Below are positions 7,897 to 17,706 of a stretch of 44,957 bases of DNA, piece after piece. The stretch comes from DASXRA01 sp035263725. GTDB lineage: Bacteria > Actinomycetota > Actinomycetes > Mycobacteriales > Jatrophihabitantaceae. Position 1 is the stretch's first letter, and each line of letters starts with the position of its first letter. The translations under genes and the position numbers were made by a program. Location: the NCBI GenBank assembly GCA_035263725.1, contig DATFRC010000202.1:1-44957 (forward strand), given 5' to 3'. Under the pieces are notes generated by a model that saw only the letters and a list, made by a program, of their open reading frames with translations, searched no databases and was not told the origin of the DNA.

Positions 7897-8367
7897 TCAG
7901 GTGCGCCCGAGCCGGTCTTGCGCGTCGCGCAGCACTGGAGCACGGGGCGCCCAGTCGGCGAGCACCGCCGGGTAGCCGGCTAGCTGCGCGGCCTCTACGA
8001 CCTCCGCGTCGTCGTCGACGAACGCTGCGATCTCCTGCGTCGCAAGCCGGCGTAGCACACCCAATTTATACAGCTGTGCTGGACGTCGGTCCCCGTTGCC
8101 ACGCAGGAAGAGCTCGCCGGCGGGCAGCGCGTACCGCTCGAGCCAGCGTGCGGTGGTGGCACGCAGCCACTCGGGCCGGCCGGTCAGCCATGCCACCTCG
8201 TGCCGCTGGGCGAGATCGGTGGCCAAGGCGACGCCTTCGTCCAGTGGGGTGTCGTCACCCGCGGCCGCAAAAAAGCCGCCCCAGTCCTTAGGGCGGCGCT
8301 CCAGGTGATGCAGACGGTGCCTGACATCGGCGACGACGCCGTCGATGTCAAACACGGCGAGGCTCAT
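7897..8367 (-). CDS. HAD-superfamily phosphatase-like protein
   Basis: A 156-residue HAD-fold protein. Motif I is FDIDGVVADVRHR near the N-terminus, motif II LTGRPEW, and motif III VDDDAEVVEAA, so the catalytic Asp pair and the acidic metal-binding residues are present. The short cap (HHLERRPKDWGGFFAAAGDD) resembles polynucleotide kinase 3'-phosphatase or nucleotidase-like HADs that act on swivelling small substrates; the true substrate cannot be read. The ATG at 8367 is chosen because motif I follows immediately; the reading frame stays open further upstream without conserved sequence. Confidence 0.8.
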   Translation of the reverse strand: MSLAVFDIDGVVADVRHRLHHLERRPKDWGGFFAAAGDDTPLDEGVALATDLAQRHEVAWLTGRPEWLRATTARWLERYALPAGELFLRGNGDRRPAQLYKLGVLRRLATQEIAAFVDDDAEVVEAAQLAGYPAVLADWAPRAPVLRDAQDRLGRT

Positions 8368-8475
8368 GCTTCGAGCGTAGTCAGGCGGGACCTGCGACGC
8401 CCTCGCATTACCGCGTCGCGATGCGGCGGAGTAGGTCATCCTTGCACCTGGGCACGGACCGGTTCGACGACCTCG

Positions 8476-8622
8476 GCAACGGGCGCGGCGGGCTTCCTGG
8501 TCAAGGACACCGAGCCGGCTGAGTTGCTCCAAGCGGTAGGCATCGTGGCCTGGGGTGATGCGCTGCTCTCGCCCGGGATCACCCGACGGCTTATCGCGGA
8601 CATCGTGCGAGACCGGACTGGT
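8476..8622 (+). pseudogene. Remnant of a NarL/FixJ response regulator
   Basis: In one frame this reads GAAGFLVKDTEPAELLQAVG, then IVAWGDALLSPGITRRLIADIV. This is the end of a receiver domain plus the linker of a NarL-type response regulator (typical GASGFLLKDTPPEELL...GDALLSPSVTRRLI). The phospho-acceptor half before it and the LuxR helix-turn-helix after it are missing, and there is no plausible start. It fills most of the 323-base gap between the HAD gene and guaB1. Confidence 0.75.
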
Positions 8623-8690
8623 CACACCGGGCGGCCGCCGAACATGCGGCCGCTCGGTCCCGCCGAGCTACGTCCTACACTTGTTTACCT

Positions 8691-10124
8691 GTGCGCTTCG
8701 TTGACCCTGTTCCGCCGTTCGAGCTGACCTACGACGACGTCTTCATGGTGCCGGCCCGGTCCGAAATCGGTTCCCGGTTCGATGTGGATCTATCCACTGT
8801 GGACGGCAGCGGCGCGACCGTCCCCATAATCGTCGCGAACATGACTGCCGTGGCCGGCCGCCGGATGGCCGAGACGGTTGCCCGACGCGGCGGGCTGGTC
8901 GTGCTGCCGCAGGACATCCCGGCGCCCGTGGTTCGTGACGTGGTGTCCTGGGTCAAGTCGCGCCACACGGTATTCGACACTCCGCTGACCTTGGCGCCGC
9001 ACAGCCCGGTAGGTGACGCGCTGGCGCTGCTGCCCAAGCGCGCGCACGGCGCGGTGATCGTCGTCGAGGATGACCGGCCCGTCGGAGTCGTGACGGAGAC
9101 CGACTGCCTCGGGGCCGATCGGTTCGCGCAGTTGCGGCGCGTCATGTCGACGCCGGTGCTGACCCTGCCGGACACGGTGTCGCCACAGAAGGCCTTCGAG
9201 CAGTTGGATGCGGCTAACCGCCGGCTGGCACCGATAGTCGACGCGTCCGGTCGGCTTCGCGGTGTGCTCACTAAGACGGCGGCGTTGCGGGCGACGCTGT
9301 ATCGGCCGGCGGTCGACGGGTCCGGTCGGCTGCGGGTAGCCGCCGCCACGGGCGTGAACGGCGACGTGCGGGGCAAGGCCGCCGAACTGCTCGCTGCGGG
9401 CGTCGACGTCCTGGTCGTCGACACTGCGCACGGCCACCAGCAGCGCATGTTCGACGCACTCGCCGCGGTGCGGTCGCTGGCGCCCTCGATCCCGGTCGTT
9501 GCCGGCAACGTGGTGTCGGCGGACGGCGTGCGCGACCTGGTGGCAGCGGGCGCGGACATCATCAAGGTCGGTGTCGGTCCTGGGGCGATGTGCACGACCC
9601 GGATGATGACCGGCGTAGGTCGCCCACAGTTCTCCGCCGTTGTCGAGTGCGCAGCGGCAGCACGCGAACTCGGCAAGCACGTGTGGGCGGACGGGGGTGT
9701 GCGCCACCCGCGCGACGTTGCCCTCGCGCTGGCCGCGGGCGCGTCCGCGGCGATGGTCGGTTCCTGGTTCGCCGGCACCTACGAGTCGCCGGGTGACCTG
9801 CATGAAACGCCCGACGGGCGCGCGTACAAGGAAAGCTTCGGCATGGCGTCCGCACGTGCGGTCGCGAGCCGGACGAGTGGCGCAGGGGCCTTCGAGCGGG
9901 CGCGCAAGGCGTTGTTCGACGAGGGGATCTCGACCAGCCGCATGTACCTCGATCCGCTTCGCCCGGGGGTCGAGGACCTGATCGACGCGATTGCGGCCGG
10001 CGTGCGCTCGGCGTGCACCTATGCGGGCGCCACTGACCTGGCGGAACTCGCCGAACGCGCGCTGATCGGCGTGCAGAGCGCATCGGGCTACGCGGAAGGC
10101 CGGCCCATGCACACGAGCTGGTGA
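8691..10124 (+). CDS. guaB1: GuaB1-family IMP dehydrogenase/GMP reductase-like enzyme
   Basis: A 477-residue TIM-barrel enzyme of the IMPDH/GMPR family with an inserted pair of CBS domains at about residues 95-205. The catalytic loop GVGPGAMCTTRMMTGVGRPQ carries Cys301. The N-terminus LTYDDVFMVPARSEIGSR and the overall form match the actinobacterial GuaB1 subgroup, which in mycobacteria acts as GMP reductase rather than as the essential IMPDH GuaB2. The CBS pair probably senses purine nucleotides. The GTG start is nine bases after a TACACT -10-like element (8676-8681), so the mRNA may be almost leaderless. Confidence 0.9.
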   Translation: MRFVDPVPPFELTYDDVFMVPARSEIGSRFDVDLSTVDGSGATVPIIVANMTAVAGRRMAETVARRGGLVVLPQDIPAPVVRDVVSWVKSRHTVFDTPLTLAPHSPVGDALALLPKRAHGAVIVVEDDRPVGVVTETDCLGADRFAQLRRVMSTPVLTLPDTVSPQKAFEQLDAANRRLAPIVDASGRLRGVLTKTAALRATLYRPAVDGSGRLRVAAATGVNGDVRGKAAELLAAGVDVLVVDTAHGHQQRMFDALAAVRSLAPSIPVVAGNVVSADGVRDLVAAGADIIKVGVGPGAMCTTRMMTGVGRPQFSAVVECAAAARELGKHVWADGGVRHPRDVALALAAGASAAMVGSWFAGTYESPGDLHETPDGRAYKESFGMASARAVASRTSGAGAFERARKALFDEGISTSRMYLDPLRPGVEDLIDAIAAGVRSACTYAGATDLAELAERALIGVQSASGYAEGRPMHTSW

Positions 10125-10207
10125 GCTGCCCGCCCCGATAGTGATCGGCATCGACGGACGGCATCGAGAGTGGCGGAGTTGGCCCGCTCTCATGCAAGAT
10201 TGAACAT

Positions 10208-10585
10208 GTGAACAGCTCTTCAGGTGTTGCGCGCGAGGTCGTGTACTCCGACCGCGCGGTACGGCTGCCGGCCGACCGCGACATCGCGGATGTCGCCGAC
10301 GTGTTCTCGCTGCTGGCCGATCCCGGACGGCTTCGGCTGCTGACGGTGCTGCGCGCGGGGGAGGCCAGCGTCGGCCAGCTCGCGGCGTTGGCGCACCTGA
10401 GCGAGTCGGCCACGTCTCACGCCTTGCGGCTGCTTCGTGCGCACCGCATCGTGCAGGTCCGCCGAGCCGGACGCATGGCGTACTACCGGCTCGCAGATGC
10501 TCACGTTCGGGTTCTGCTCGACACCGCACTCGCGCACGCCGGTCACAGCGGGCTGGTTCACCCGGAACGAACGGACGCGCGGTGA
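10208..10585 (+). CDS. ArsR/SmtB metal-sensing repressor (NmtR-like)
   Basis: A 125-residue winged-helix repressor (core residues 28-95, HLSESATSHALRLLRAHRIV). The last helix carries the exact alpha-5 metal-site pattern D-x-H-x10-H-x2-H: Asp97, His99, His110, His113, with a further His118. An all Asp/His alpha-5 site as in NmtR favours Ni/Co or Zn sensing. No alpha-3 Cys pair (CVC) is present, which argues against arsenic or lead. The downstream CDF exporter starts 22 bases later and is the likely target. A direct repeat TGAACATG-TGAACA at 10201-10214 overlaps the GTG start and could be part of the operator. Confidence 0.88.
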   Translation: MNSSSGVAREVVYSDRAVRLPADRDIADVADVFSLLADPGRLRLLTVLRAGEASVGQLAALAHLSESATSHALRLLRAHRIVQVRRAGRMAYYRLADAHVRVLLDTALAHAGHSGLVHPERTDAR

Positions 10586-10607
10586 GCGACGGGCAGGGAC
10601 GGCGCTG

Positions 10608-11525
10608 ATGGAGAGAAGAGCTGCCGGCCGGGCGGATCGGCGCTGGCTGCTCGCCGCGCTAGCAGTGCTCGCCGCGTTCATGGTGGGCGAGGTCGTGGCC
10701 GGGTTGCTGGCCCATTCGCTCGCCCTGATCAGCGACGCCGTCCACCTGCTCACGGACGCAGCCGCGCTGCTGGTGGCAGTGATCGCATCACGCATCGCGG
10801 AACGCCCCGCGCGGGGCGCCTTCACCTACGGCTTCGCAAGGGTGGACGCGTTGTCGGGGCAGGCGAACGGCATCACCTTGCTCTTGCTGGCGGCATGGAT
10901 CACGGCCGAGGCGATCCGGCGGCTGATCGACCCACCGGACGCGGCCGGAGGGGTGATCGTCGTGGTGGCCGGCATCGGCGTGATCGTGAACGTCGTGGCC
11001 ACCAGGCTCGCGGCGCGTGCCGACCGTCGCAGCCTCAATATCCGCGGTGCCGTAGCGCACCTGGTCACCGATCTCTGGGCGTTCGTCGCCACCTTCGCCG
11101 CAGGTGTCGTGATCATGGCGACCGGCTGGACCCGCGCCGACCCGATCGCCTCCCTGATCATCGCGGTGCTGATGATCACGACTGGAGTCAAGCTGATCCG
11201 GGACGCGGGCCGGGTCTTCCTGGAGGCGGCTCCCGCGGGTATGGATCCGATGCTGATCGGCTCCGACCTTGCCGCGCGCCATGGCGTCGCCCAGGTGCAC
11301 GACCTGCACGTGTGGGAACTCACCGCCGGGGAGGCGGCGCTTTCGGCCCACGTGCTGGTGGATCAGGTGGGCGACTGCCACGAGATCGGCGACGCGCTGC
11401 GCGCGCAGCTTGCCGCCGAATACGGAATCGAGCACGTCACGCTGCAGGTCGACCACGTGTCGAGCCGGGACGACGGACATTGCGCCGACGCGCACGGCCC
11501 GGTGCATACGCCGCCGGGACGGTAG
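10608..11525 (+). CDS. CDF-family divalent metal efflux transporter
   Basis: A 305-residue cation diffusion facilitator that exports Zn-like divalent ions from the cytoplasm against protons. Six membrane segments are visible. The transport site is formed by HLLTD in TM2 and HLVTD in TM5, the His/Asp pairs of the Zn/Co group (CzcD/ZitB). The cytoplasmic C-terminal domain carries VHDLHVWEL and LSAHVLV, and ends in a His/Cys-containing tail (DDGHCADAHGPVH) that may bind metal. The ATG at 10608 follows GCAGGGA. Pairing with the preceding NmtR-like repressor suggests induction by Zn, Co or Ni. Confidence 0.92.
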   Translation: MERRAAGRADRRWLLAALAVLAAFMVGEVVAGLLAHSLALISDAVHLLTDAAALLVAVIASRIAERPARGAFTYGFARVDALSGQANGITLLLLAAWITAEAIRRLIDPPDAAGGVIVVVAGIGVIVNVVATRLAARADRRSLNIRGAVAHLVTDLWAFVATFAAGVVIMATGWTRADPIASLIIAVLMITTGVKLIRDAGRVFLEAAPAGMDPMLIGSDLAARHGVAQVHDLHVWELTAGEAALSAHVLVDQVGDCHEIGDALRAQLAAEYGIEHVTLQVDHVSSRDDGHCADAHGPVHTPPGR

Positions 11526-12832
11526 CTACAGGTGGTTGTTGCGGTCCAGCCACCGCAAAGCGAAGTAGCCCCAGATCGGCGGTAGATAGAAGGTCACGAG
11601 CCGGTATAGCAGCACGGCGGCAAAGGCCGCTTCTTCGGTCAGGCCGGCGCCCACGAGTCCGTACGCCAAGCCGCCTTCGTCCACGCCAATACCCGCCGGT
11701 ACGGGCATGACGCCGACGAGCGGGGAAACGCTGATATTGATGAAGAGGATTTCCGCCAGTCCGACGTGATATCCAAATCCGCGCACGATCATGAGTAGCG
11801 AAGCAGCGAATAGCAATTCGGTTGCGAGATTTGCCCCCGAACAGCAGCCCAAGCCGTCGCGGGGAATGCACGCCGCGTGCTGCATGCAGTGCTTCGGTAG
11901 CCAGCCTGCGAATCCAGCCGATGATCGCTCGCCGCCACTTTTCTCGCAGCGCGAGGGTGATCCCCGCTGCGACGACGGCGGCCAGCACGACCACGAGTAG
12001 CAGAGTGAGCTTGTCGGGAATGGCCGCGCCGAGGTCAAGTTCGAGTGAGGCCGATGTGAACGTCAGCAACCCGATCAGCAGGATCGCCTGCAGACAGAAT
12101 TGCGCGAGGCCGTCCAATCCTTCAACAGCCAGGGCGGTCCGGCTGCCATTCCGTGCCGCTGATGGAAGCGGACGCCGACCGCGGTGCGCGCACCCGGCGC
12201 GGGGACGGCGAATCCCACATATCCCATCGCCAGCTTCAGCGCCTACACCGGCCCCGAGCGGCGTCGGTTCCGGCGAAGCGCTGGTCAGCGAAATAGCGTT
12301 CGTAAGCCTCGTGACCTGAACCAGCAGTGCGCCCGCGACAACGAGCCACCAGGTGGCATGACTGAGCTGCTTGCCGAGCAAGCCGAAGTCCAGGCCGCCG
12401 ATGCCCACGAACCGGTCACGACGCGGAGACGACGAGCGAGAGCCCGAAGGCAAGGGCACCGGCGAGGACGAGGTCGCGCAGCGCATACCAGCGTCGGCGG
12501 TAGATAGCGCCGACCAGGACGATGACTCCGAGCAGCGTCACCACGCGATCAGCAGCCGCCACAGTCCGTCCAGGGCGGACGGGATACTGCGAACGAACGA
12601 CTCGAAGGCTCGCTGTACACCCGGCTGCGGCAGCGCCATTTGCGCCGATGAGTCCCAGCACAATGGCGCTGCCCAGCAGCAGAATCACGTCCGTCGCCCG
12701 TCGCGCTCGGGGCTGGTCCGCCTCCGCCGTGAACAGGAACGTACGGGACCCGCTCGGCTGGCGCCCGGCCTCACCCGCAGTCGCGATTCGCGGTTGCGTT
12801 GGTACCGACCTCGCCGCGTGGCAACTCGCCAT
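11526..12832 (-). pseudogene. Frameshifted LPG-synthase-type flippase (UPF0104) gene
   Basis: Read on the minus strand, pieces of one membrane protein appear in order but in alternating frames. They are RRATDVILLLGSAIVLGLIG, then (shift) FVRSIPSALDGLWRLLIAW, then (shift) RRRWYALRDLVLAGALAFG, then HATWWLVVAGALLVQVTR. After another shift come AMGYVGFAVPAPGARTAVG and RFHQRHGMAAG, then (shift) EGLDGLAQFCLQAILLIG to RRLGLLFGG. A last shift gives LATELLFAASLLMIVRGF to the natural C-terminus IWGYFALRWLDRNNHL. At least five frame changes make a functional product very unlikely. The family is the lysylphosphatidylglycerol synthase transmembrane domain. It ends one base after the convergent CDF gene. 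Confidence 0.85.
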
Positions 12833-12994
12833 TCATGACGCCCCTACGCCGTTGGCCGGTGCCGAGGTTATTGAGCTCGAAAGGGGTCGAACCTCGCTCC
12901 AGGTGAACGTCACCCGTTCATGATGAGGCGGCTGCGGCGCGAGCACGACACGCTATCGAGCGAATCGTGTCGTCTACCCATGCTGGAGCAATCG

Positions 12995-13396
12995 ATGAGA
13001 GTGACCGCGGCGTCGGACTACCCCCTATTCGGCGTCTTTTGGACCCTGCTGTGGCTCGCCCTGTGGATCATGTGGCTCTTCCTGGTCGTACGCATCGTCA
13101 TCGACCTCTTCCGGAGCGACGACCTAAGCGGCTGGGCCAAGGCAGCCTGGCTGATCTTCATCCTCGTGCTGCCACTGATCGGCGTGGTCGTGTATCTCAT
13201 CGTCCGCGGAGAAGGCATCTGGAACCGCGAGGCTGAGCACGCGCGCAAAAGCGATCGCGCCTTCCGGGACTACGTCCGGCAGACCGCCGGCCCCACAAGC
13301 ACCGCAGACGAGCTGAGCAAGCTAGCCACGCTGCGCGACCAGGGCGTCCTTTCGGAGGAGGAATTCGCCCAGCAGAAGACCAAGCTGCTCGGCTAG
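12995..13396 (+). CDS. PLDc_N/SHOCT domain membrane protein
   Basis: A 133-residue protein. The N-terminal half is the phospholipase-D-nuclease N-terminal type module with two helices (VFWTLLWLALWIMWLFLVV and AAWLIFILVLPLIGVVVYLI). The C-terminal end is a SHOCT motif (ADELSKLATLRDQGVLSEEEFAQQKTKLLG). Such proteins are common in actinobacteria, are often stress-induced, and have no catalytic domain; SHOCT probably mediates oligomerisation. The ATG at 12995 follows TGGAGC; an ATG at 12980 and one at 12920 are also in frame. A small inverted repeat TGAACG-TCAC-CCGTTCA at 12903-12919 lies upstream. Confidence 0.8.
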   Translation: MRVTAASDYPLFGVFWTLLWLALWIMWLFLVVRIVIDLFRSDDLSGWAKAAWLIFILVLPLIGVVVYLIVRGEGIWNREAEHARKSDRAFRDYVRQTAGPTSTADELSKLATLRDQGVLSEEEFAQQKTKLLG

Positions 13397-13416
13397 GGCG
13401 GGTGCCGCACCTCAGC

Positions 13417-13905
13417 TCACTCGGCGGTGCCGGCCATCGCGTCGGCGAGCTCGCGCTCCGCGGAGTCGGAGAGCGAGGTCTTCAAGACGGTGCCCCCGAA
13501 GGGGGTCAGCGCCGCCGTGAGCTTGTCCTCGTTGATCTTCGACGCCATGATCACGACGGCTGCGTGCCCCGGCTGGATCATCTCCAGGACCTGTGCGCGG
13601 AAGGCTTCGTTGATGCCGGACCTGGCCAGCAGGCCGAACAACGCACCGATCGCGCCGCCGAGGATGCCGAGGCCGGGGACGAGGAAAAGCACGCCGAACA
13701 GCAGGCCGAATACCGCACCGCCGGCCGCGGAGTTGGCGACGGTGCGGTCCGGTGTGTCGACGTGGGTCTTGCCGTCGGCGTCCACGGTCACGATCGCCAA
13801 GCCGCGTGGCTCGACCATGACACTCTCGCGTACGGCGAGCACCTGCTCGTACGCCTGGCCTGCTGTCTGCGGATCGTCATACCCGATGATGATCAGGTCC
13901 GACAT
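13417..13905 (-). CDS. DUF1269 family membrane-associated protein
   Basis: A 162-residue protein of the DUF1269 family. An N-terminal alpha/beta part (SDLIIIGYDDPQTAGQAYEQV, RGLAIVTVDADGKTHV) is followed by a Gly-rich hydrophobic hairpin (GGAVFGLLFGVLFLVPGLGILGG...ALFGLLARSGI) and a C-terminal half with AAVVIMASKINEDK. The function is unknown. The ATG at 13905 has AAGGAG seven bases upstream. It is convergent with the PLDc_N/SHOCT gene and divergent from htrA, with 207 bases between the two starts. Confidence 0.82.
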   Translation of the reverse strand: MSDLIIIGYDDPQTAGQAYEQVLAVRESVMVEPRGLAIVTVDADGKTHVDTPDRTVANSAAGGAVFGLLFGVLFLVPGLGILGGAIGALFGLLARSGINEAFRAQVLEMIQPGHAAVVIMASKINEDKLTAALTPFGGTVLKTSLSDSAERELADAMAGTAE

Positions 13906-14112
13906 GGCGGCTCCTTGTTCGGATGATTGGGGCATCTCGCTCCTCAAGCATGACGCACCTGAGGTGTCGCTGCTTGGGCGTTGTCACGACGAGGACGATG
14001 ATGATGGACGTGATCCGGTGCGGAAACAGCAGCATCGTCCGTAACGGGTGACCCGAGGCCATCCGGCGAGTGCCAAAGTCCGAAACAGGGTCGCCGAGGG
14101 GAGTACACGACC

Positions 14113-15282
<1,170 letters not shown>

Positions 15283-15322
15283 TTCACTGCGTCGAGCGTG
15301 AGGCGCTCACGGCGGTGAGCTT

Positions 15323-17698
15323 GTGGCACGCGCGACGCTGAAGGTCGAAACGATTGCCGACGAGACGACCCGTCGGGTGCGCCGGCCGATGGACCTCGTG
15401 CGGTTGTGCTTCCTGCTTGTGCTGCTCGCCCTGCTGATCGTGCTGGGCGTCTTCGCGCAACGGACGGTGAGCGCCTCGAGCGAGGACCTGGCGCGGGCAC
15501 TCAACCATCTGCCGCGGGCGTTTACGCACGTACTCAGCTTCGTGGCCGGGCTACTGATCATCGCGCTGCCGGCCAGCTACATGATCGACATGCTGGTGCA
15601 TCGCAACGCCTGGTTGGTGCTGGATGGGGTCGCGGCCGGCCTGATCTCCCTCGCGCTGGTGTGGACGCTCGGGAAGGCAGTCGCCGCGTCGGGCGGCCCG
15701 CTGTACGACTCGCTGCGGCTGACGAGCACGGGCGTGGCGACCGCGCCCGTCGACACCTACCTCGCTGCGGTGGCCGCATTCGGTGTAGCCGGTGGGATGA
15801 CCCGAGACGTCCGATGGCGGTGGTACTACGCCGGCACGTTGCTCGTTTACGCCGTGTCGGCGCTGCTCGGAGCCCAGGCATCGCTGCTCGCCCTCGCTGT
15901 GAGCTTCGTGGCGGGCCTGGCCGTGGCGGTCGCGTTCCGCTTTGCGGTCGGCACGTTGGACAAGCGGCCCGGCGCGCAGCGCATCGCGGCCGTCCTCGTC
16001 GACCGCGGCATCCCGCTGGTGCACCTGAGTCACCGCAGCGACCACACCAGCCCGTATCGGCAGTTCACCGGCGTCACCGAGACCGGTTCGCGGCTGCATG
16101 TCGTGGTGCTCGACCGGGATCTGGTTCCCTCCGGTGTGGCGTACCGCCTCTATCGGACGCTGCGTGTCCGGGGCGAAGTCGCCCGCGGGCCGACTCTGTC
16201 GATGGAGCGCGCCGCCGAGCGCCGTGCACTGCTGGCGATGCTTGCCGAGAGGGCCGGCCTACCGACTCCGGCGTTGGTCGCGGGGGTGCCGTGCGGGCCG
16301 GATGCCATCGTGTTGGCGCACGAGTTCGTCGATGCGACACCCATCGTTGCCACCGCGCCGGCGCTGCGGGATGCGCAGCTGGTCGAGCTGTGGCGTGGGG
16401 TGTGCCGGCTGCACGAGAGCAAGGTGACCCATCGCGAGCTGACACCCGAGCGCATGTCCGTCGACAACAACGGGGTGGTCTGGGTCGCGAGTCCGACCGA
16501 CGGCACGGCCTTTGCCAACAAACTGCGGATCAATCTCGACCGGGCCGAGCTACTCGTCACGACGACGCGGCTAGTAGGCGCGCAGCGCGCGGTCAGCATC
16601 GCCCAGGAGGTGCTCGGGGCAGACGGGTTGTCCGCGGTGCGCCCGCTGCTTCAGCCGGTCGGGTTCAGCCAGGACACCAGGGTGGCGCTGCGGCGCAACC
16701 GGGAACTGCTCGGCTCCCTCGTGGACGAGCTGGACCGGCGTCTTGACTCCCCACCGCCCGAGCCGTCCGACCTCGAGCGGGTGCGGCCACGCACCGTGAT
16801 CATGATCGTCGCGCTGATCATCGGCGGGTACCTCCTGGTCGGACAACTCGGCTCGGTCGATCTGGCAACGGTTTTCAAGTCCACTCACTGGGAATGGACG
16901 CCGATCATCGTGGCTGGTTCGGCGCTCAGGTACGTCGGCTCCGCGCTGGCCCTGACCGGGTTCGTCCGCGAGCGGCTCTCGTTCGCGCGCACCGTCCTCT
17001 CGCAACTTGCCGGCTCGTTCACCGGGTTCGTGACGCCAGCGTCAGTAGGCGGGATCGCCCTCAACGTGCAGTACTTGCGCAAGGCAGGCCTACCCACAAC
17101 GGGAGCGACGACGAGTGTTGCCGTGAACCAGGCCTTCGGGCTGATTTCCTACCTCGTGCTGCTCATACTTTTCGGCGTGGCCTCGGGGACCTCCACCCGG
17201 GGCGACCTGCCCATCCCAGGCTGGGCGTTCATAGTGCTGGGAGTGGCAGTGGCGGTCGTCGCGCTGGTGATGGCACTACCTCGCGGGCGGGAGTGGGTGC
17301 GCACGCGCGTCATGCCGACCGTGCGCGAGGTGCTGCCGCGTCTCGCCTACACCGCAACGCGTCCGGTGAAGCTGCTCCAGGCCGTCGCCGGCACGCTGTG
17401 CCTCAATGCCGGTTTCATCGCCGCGCTGTACGCGTCGGTCGCTGCGTTCGGCGGCAGGATTCCGCTGGCTACCGTCGCCGTGATCTACCTCGCGGGCGGC
17501 GCCGTCGGGAATGCTGCGCCCACGCCAGGCGGGCTCGGCGCGGTCGAGGCGGCCATCTCGACGGGGCTTGCCGCGGCGGGTATGCCCGGCGCCTCGGCCG
17601 TGAGCGCCGTGCTGTTGTTCCGGCTGGCGACATTCTGGATTCCGGTGCCGCTCGGGTGGCTCGCCTACGCCTGGATGCAGCGCCGCAACTGGCTCTAG
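15323..17698 (+). CDS. Flippase-like (LPG synthase TM) protein with degenerate kinase-like domain
   Basis: A 791-residue membrane protein in three parts. Residues about 20-215 hold six hydrophobic helices. Residues about 230-480 are soluble and resemble a kinase-like fold with HRELTPERM (His370, Glu372) where a catalytic HRDLxxxN loop would be and ASPTDG in place of DFG, so catalysis seems lost. Residues about 490-790 form an LPG-synthase/UPF0104 transmembrane domain ending LGGVEAA-like LGAVEAAISTGLAAAGMPG and LFRLATFWIPVPLGWLAY. Such domains translocate or handle lipids; no MprF aminoacyl-transferase domain is present. The GTG at 15323 is the only sensible start. The next gene, a PI-PLC-like enzyme, begins nine bases after its stop. 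Confidence 0.85.
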   Translation: MARATLKVETIADETTRRVRRPMDLVRLCFLLVLLALLIVLGVFAQRTVSASSEDLARALNHLPRAFTHVLSFVAGLLIIALPASYMIDMLVHRNAWLVLDGVAAGLISLALVWTLGKAVAASGGPLYDSLRLTSTGVATAPVDTYLAAVAAFGVAGGMTRDVRWRWYYAGTLLVYAVSALLGAQASLLALAVSFVAGLAVAVAFRFAVGTLDKRPGAQRIAAVLVDRGIPLVHLSHRSDHTSPYRQFTGVTETGSRLHVVVLDRDLVPSGVAYRLYRTLRVRGEVARGPTLSMERAAERRALLAMLAERAGLPTPALVAGVPCGPDAIVLAHEFVDATPIVATAPALRDAQLVELWRGVCRLHESKVTHRELTPERMSVDNNGVVWVASPTDGTAFANKLRINLDRAELLVTTTRLVGAQRAVSIAQEVLGADGLSAVRPLLQPVGFSQDTRVALRRNRELLGSLVDELDRRLDSPPPEPSDLERVRPRTVIMIVALIIGGYLLVGQLGSVDLATVFKSTHWEWTPIIVAGSALRYVGSALALTGFVRERLSFARTVLSQLAGSFTGFVTPASVGGIALNVQYLRKAGLPTTGATTSVAVNQAFGLISYLVLLILFGVASGTSTRGDLPIPGWAFIVLGVAVAVVALVMALPRGREWVRTRVMPTVREVLPRLAYTATRPVKLLQAVAGTLCLNAGFIAALYASVAAFGGRIPLATVAVIYLAGGAVGNAAPTPGGLGAVEAAISTGLAAAGMPGASAVSAVLLFRLATFWIPVPLGWLAYAWMQRRNWL

Positions 17699-17706
17699 CC
17701 TCCGGT

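Noticed and set aside
15323..17698. Intact flippase-like protein as MprF (lysyl-phosphatidylglycerol synthase)
   Set aside because: It has the transmembrane flippase part only; there is no C-terminal aminoacyl-transferase domain.
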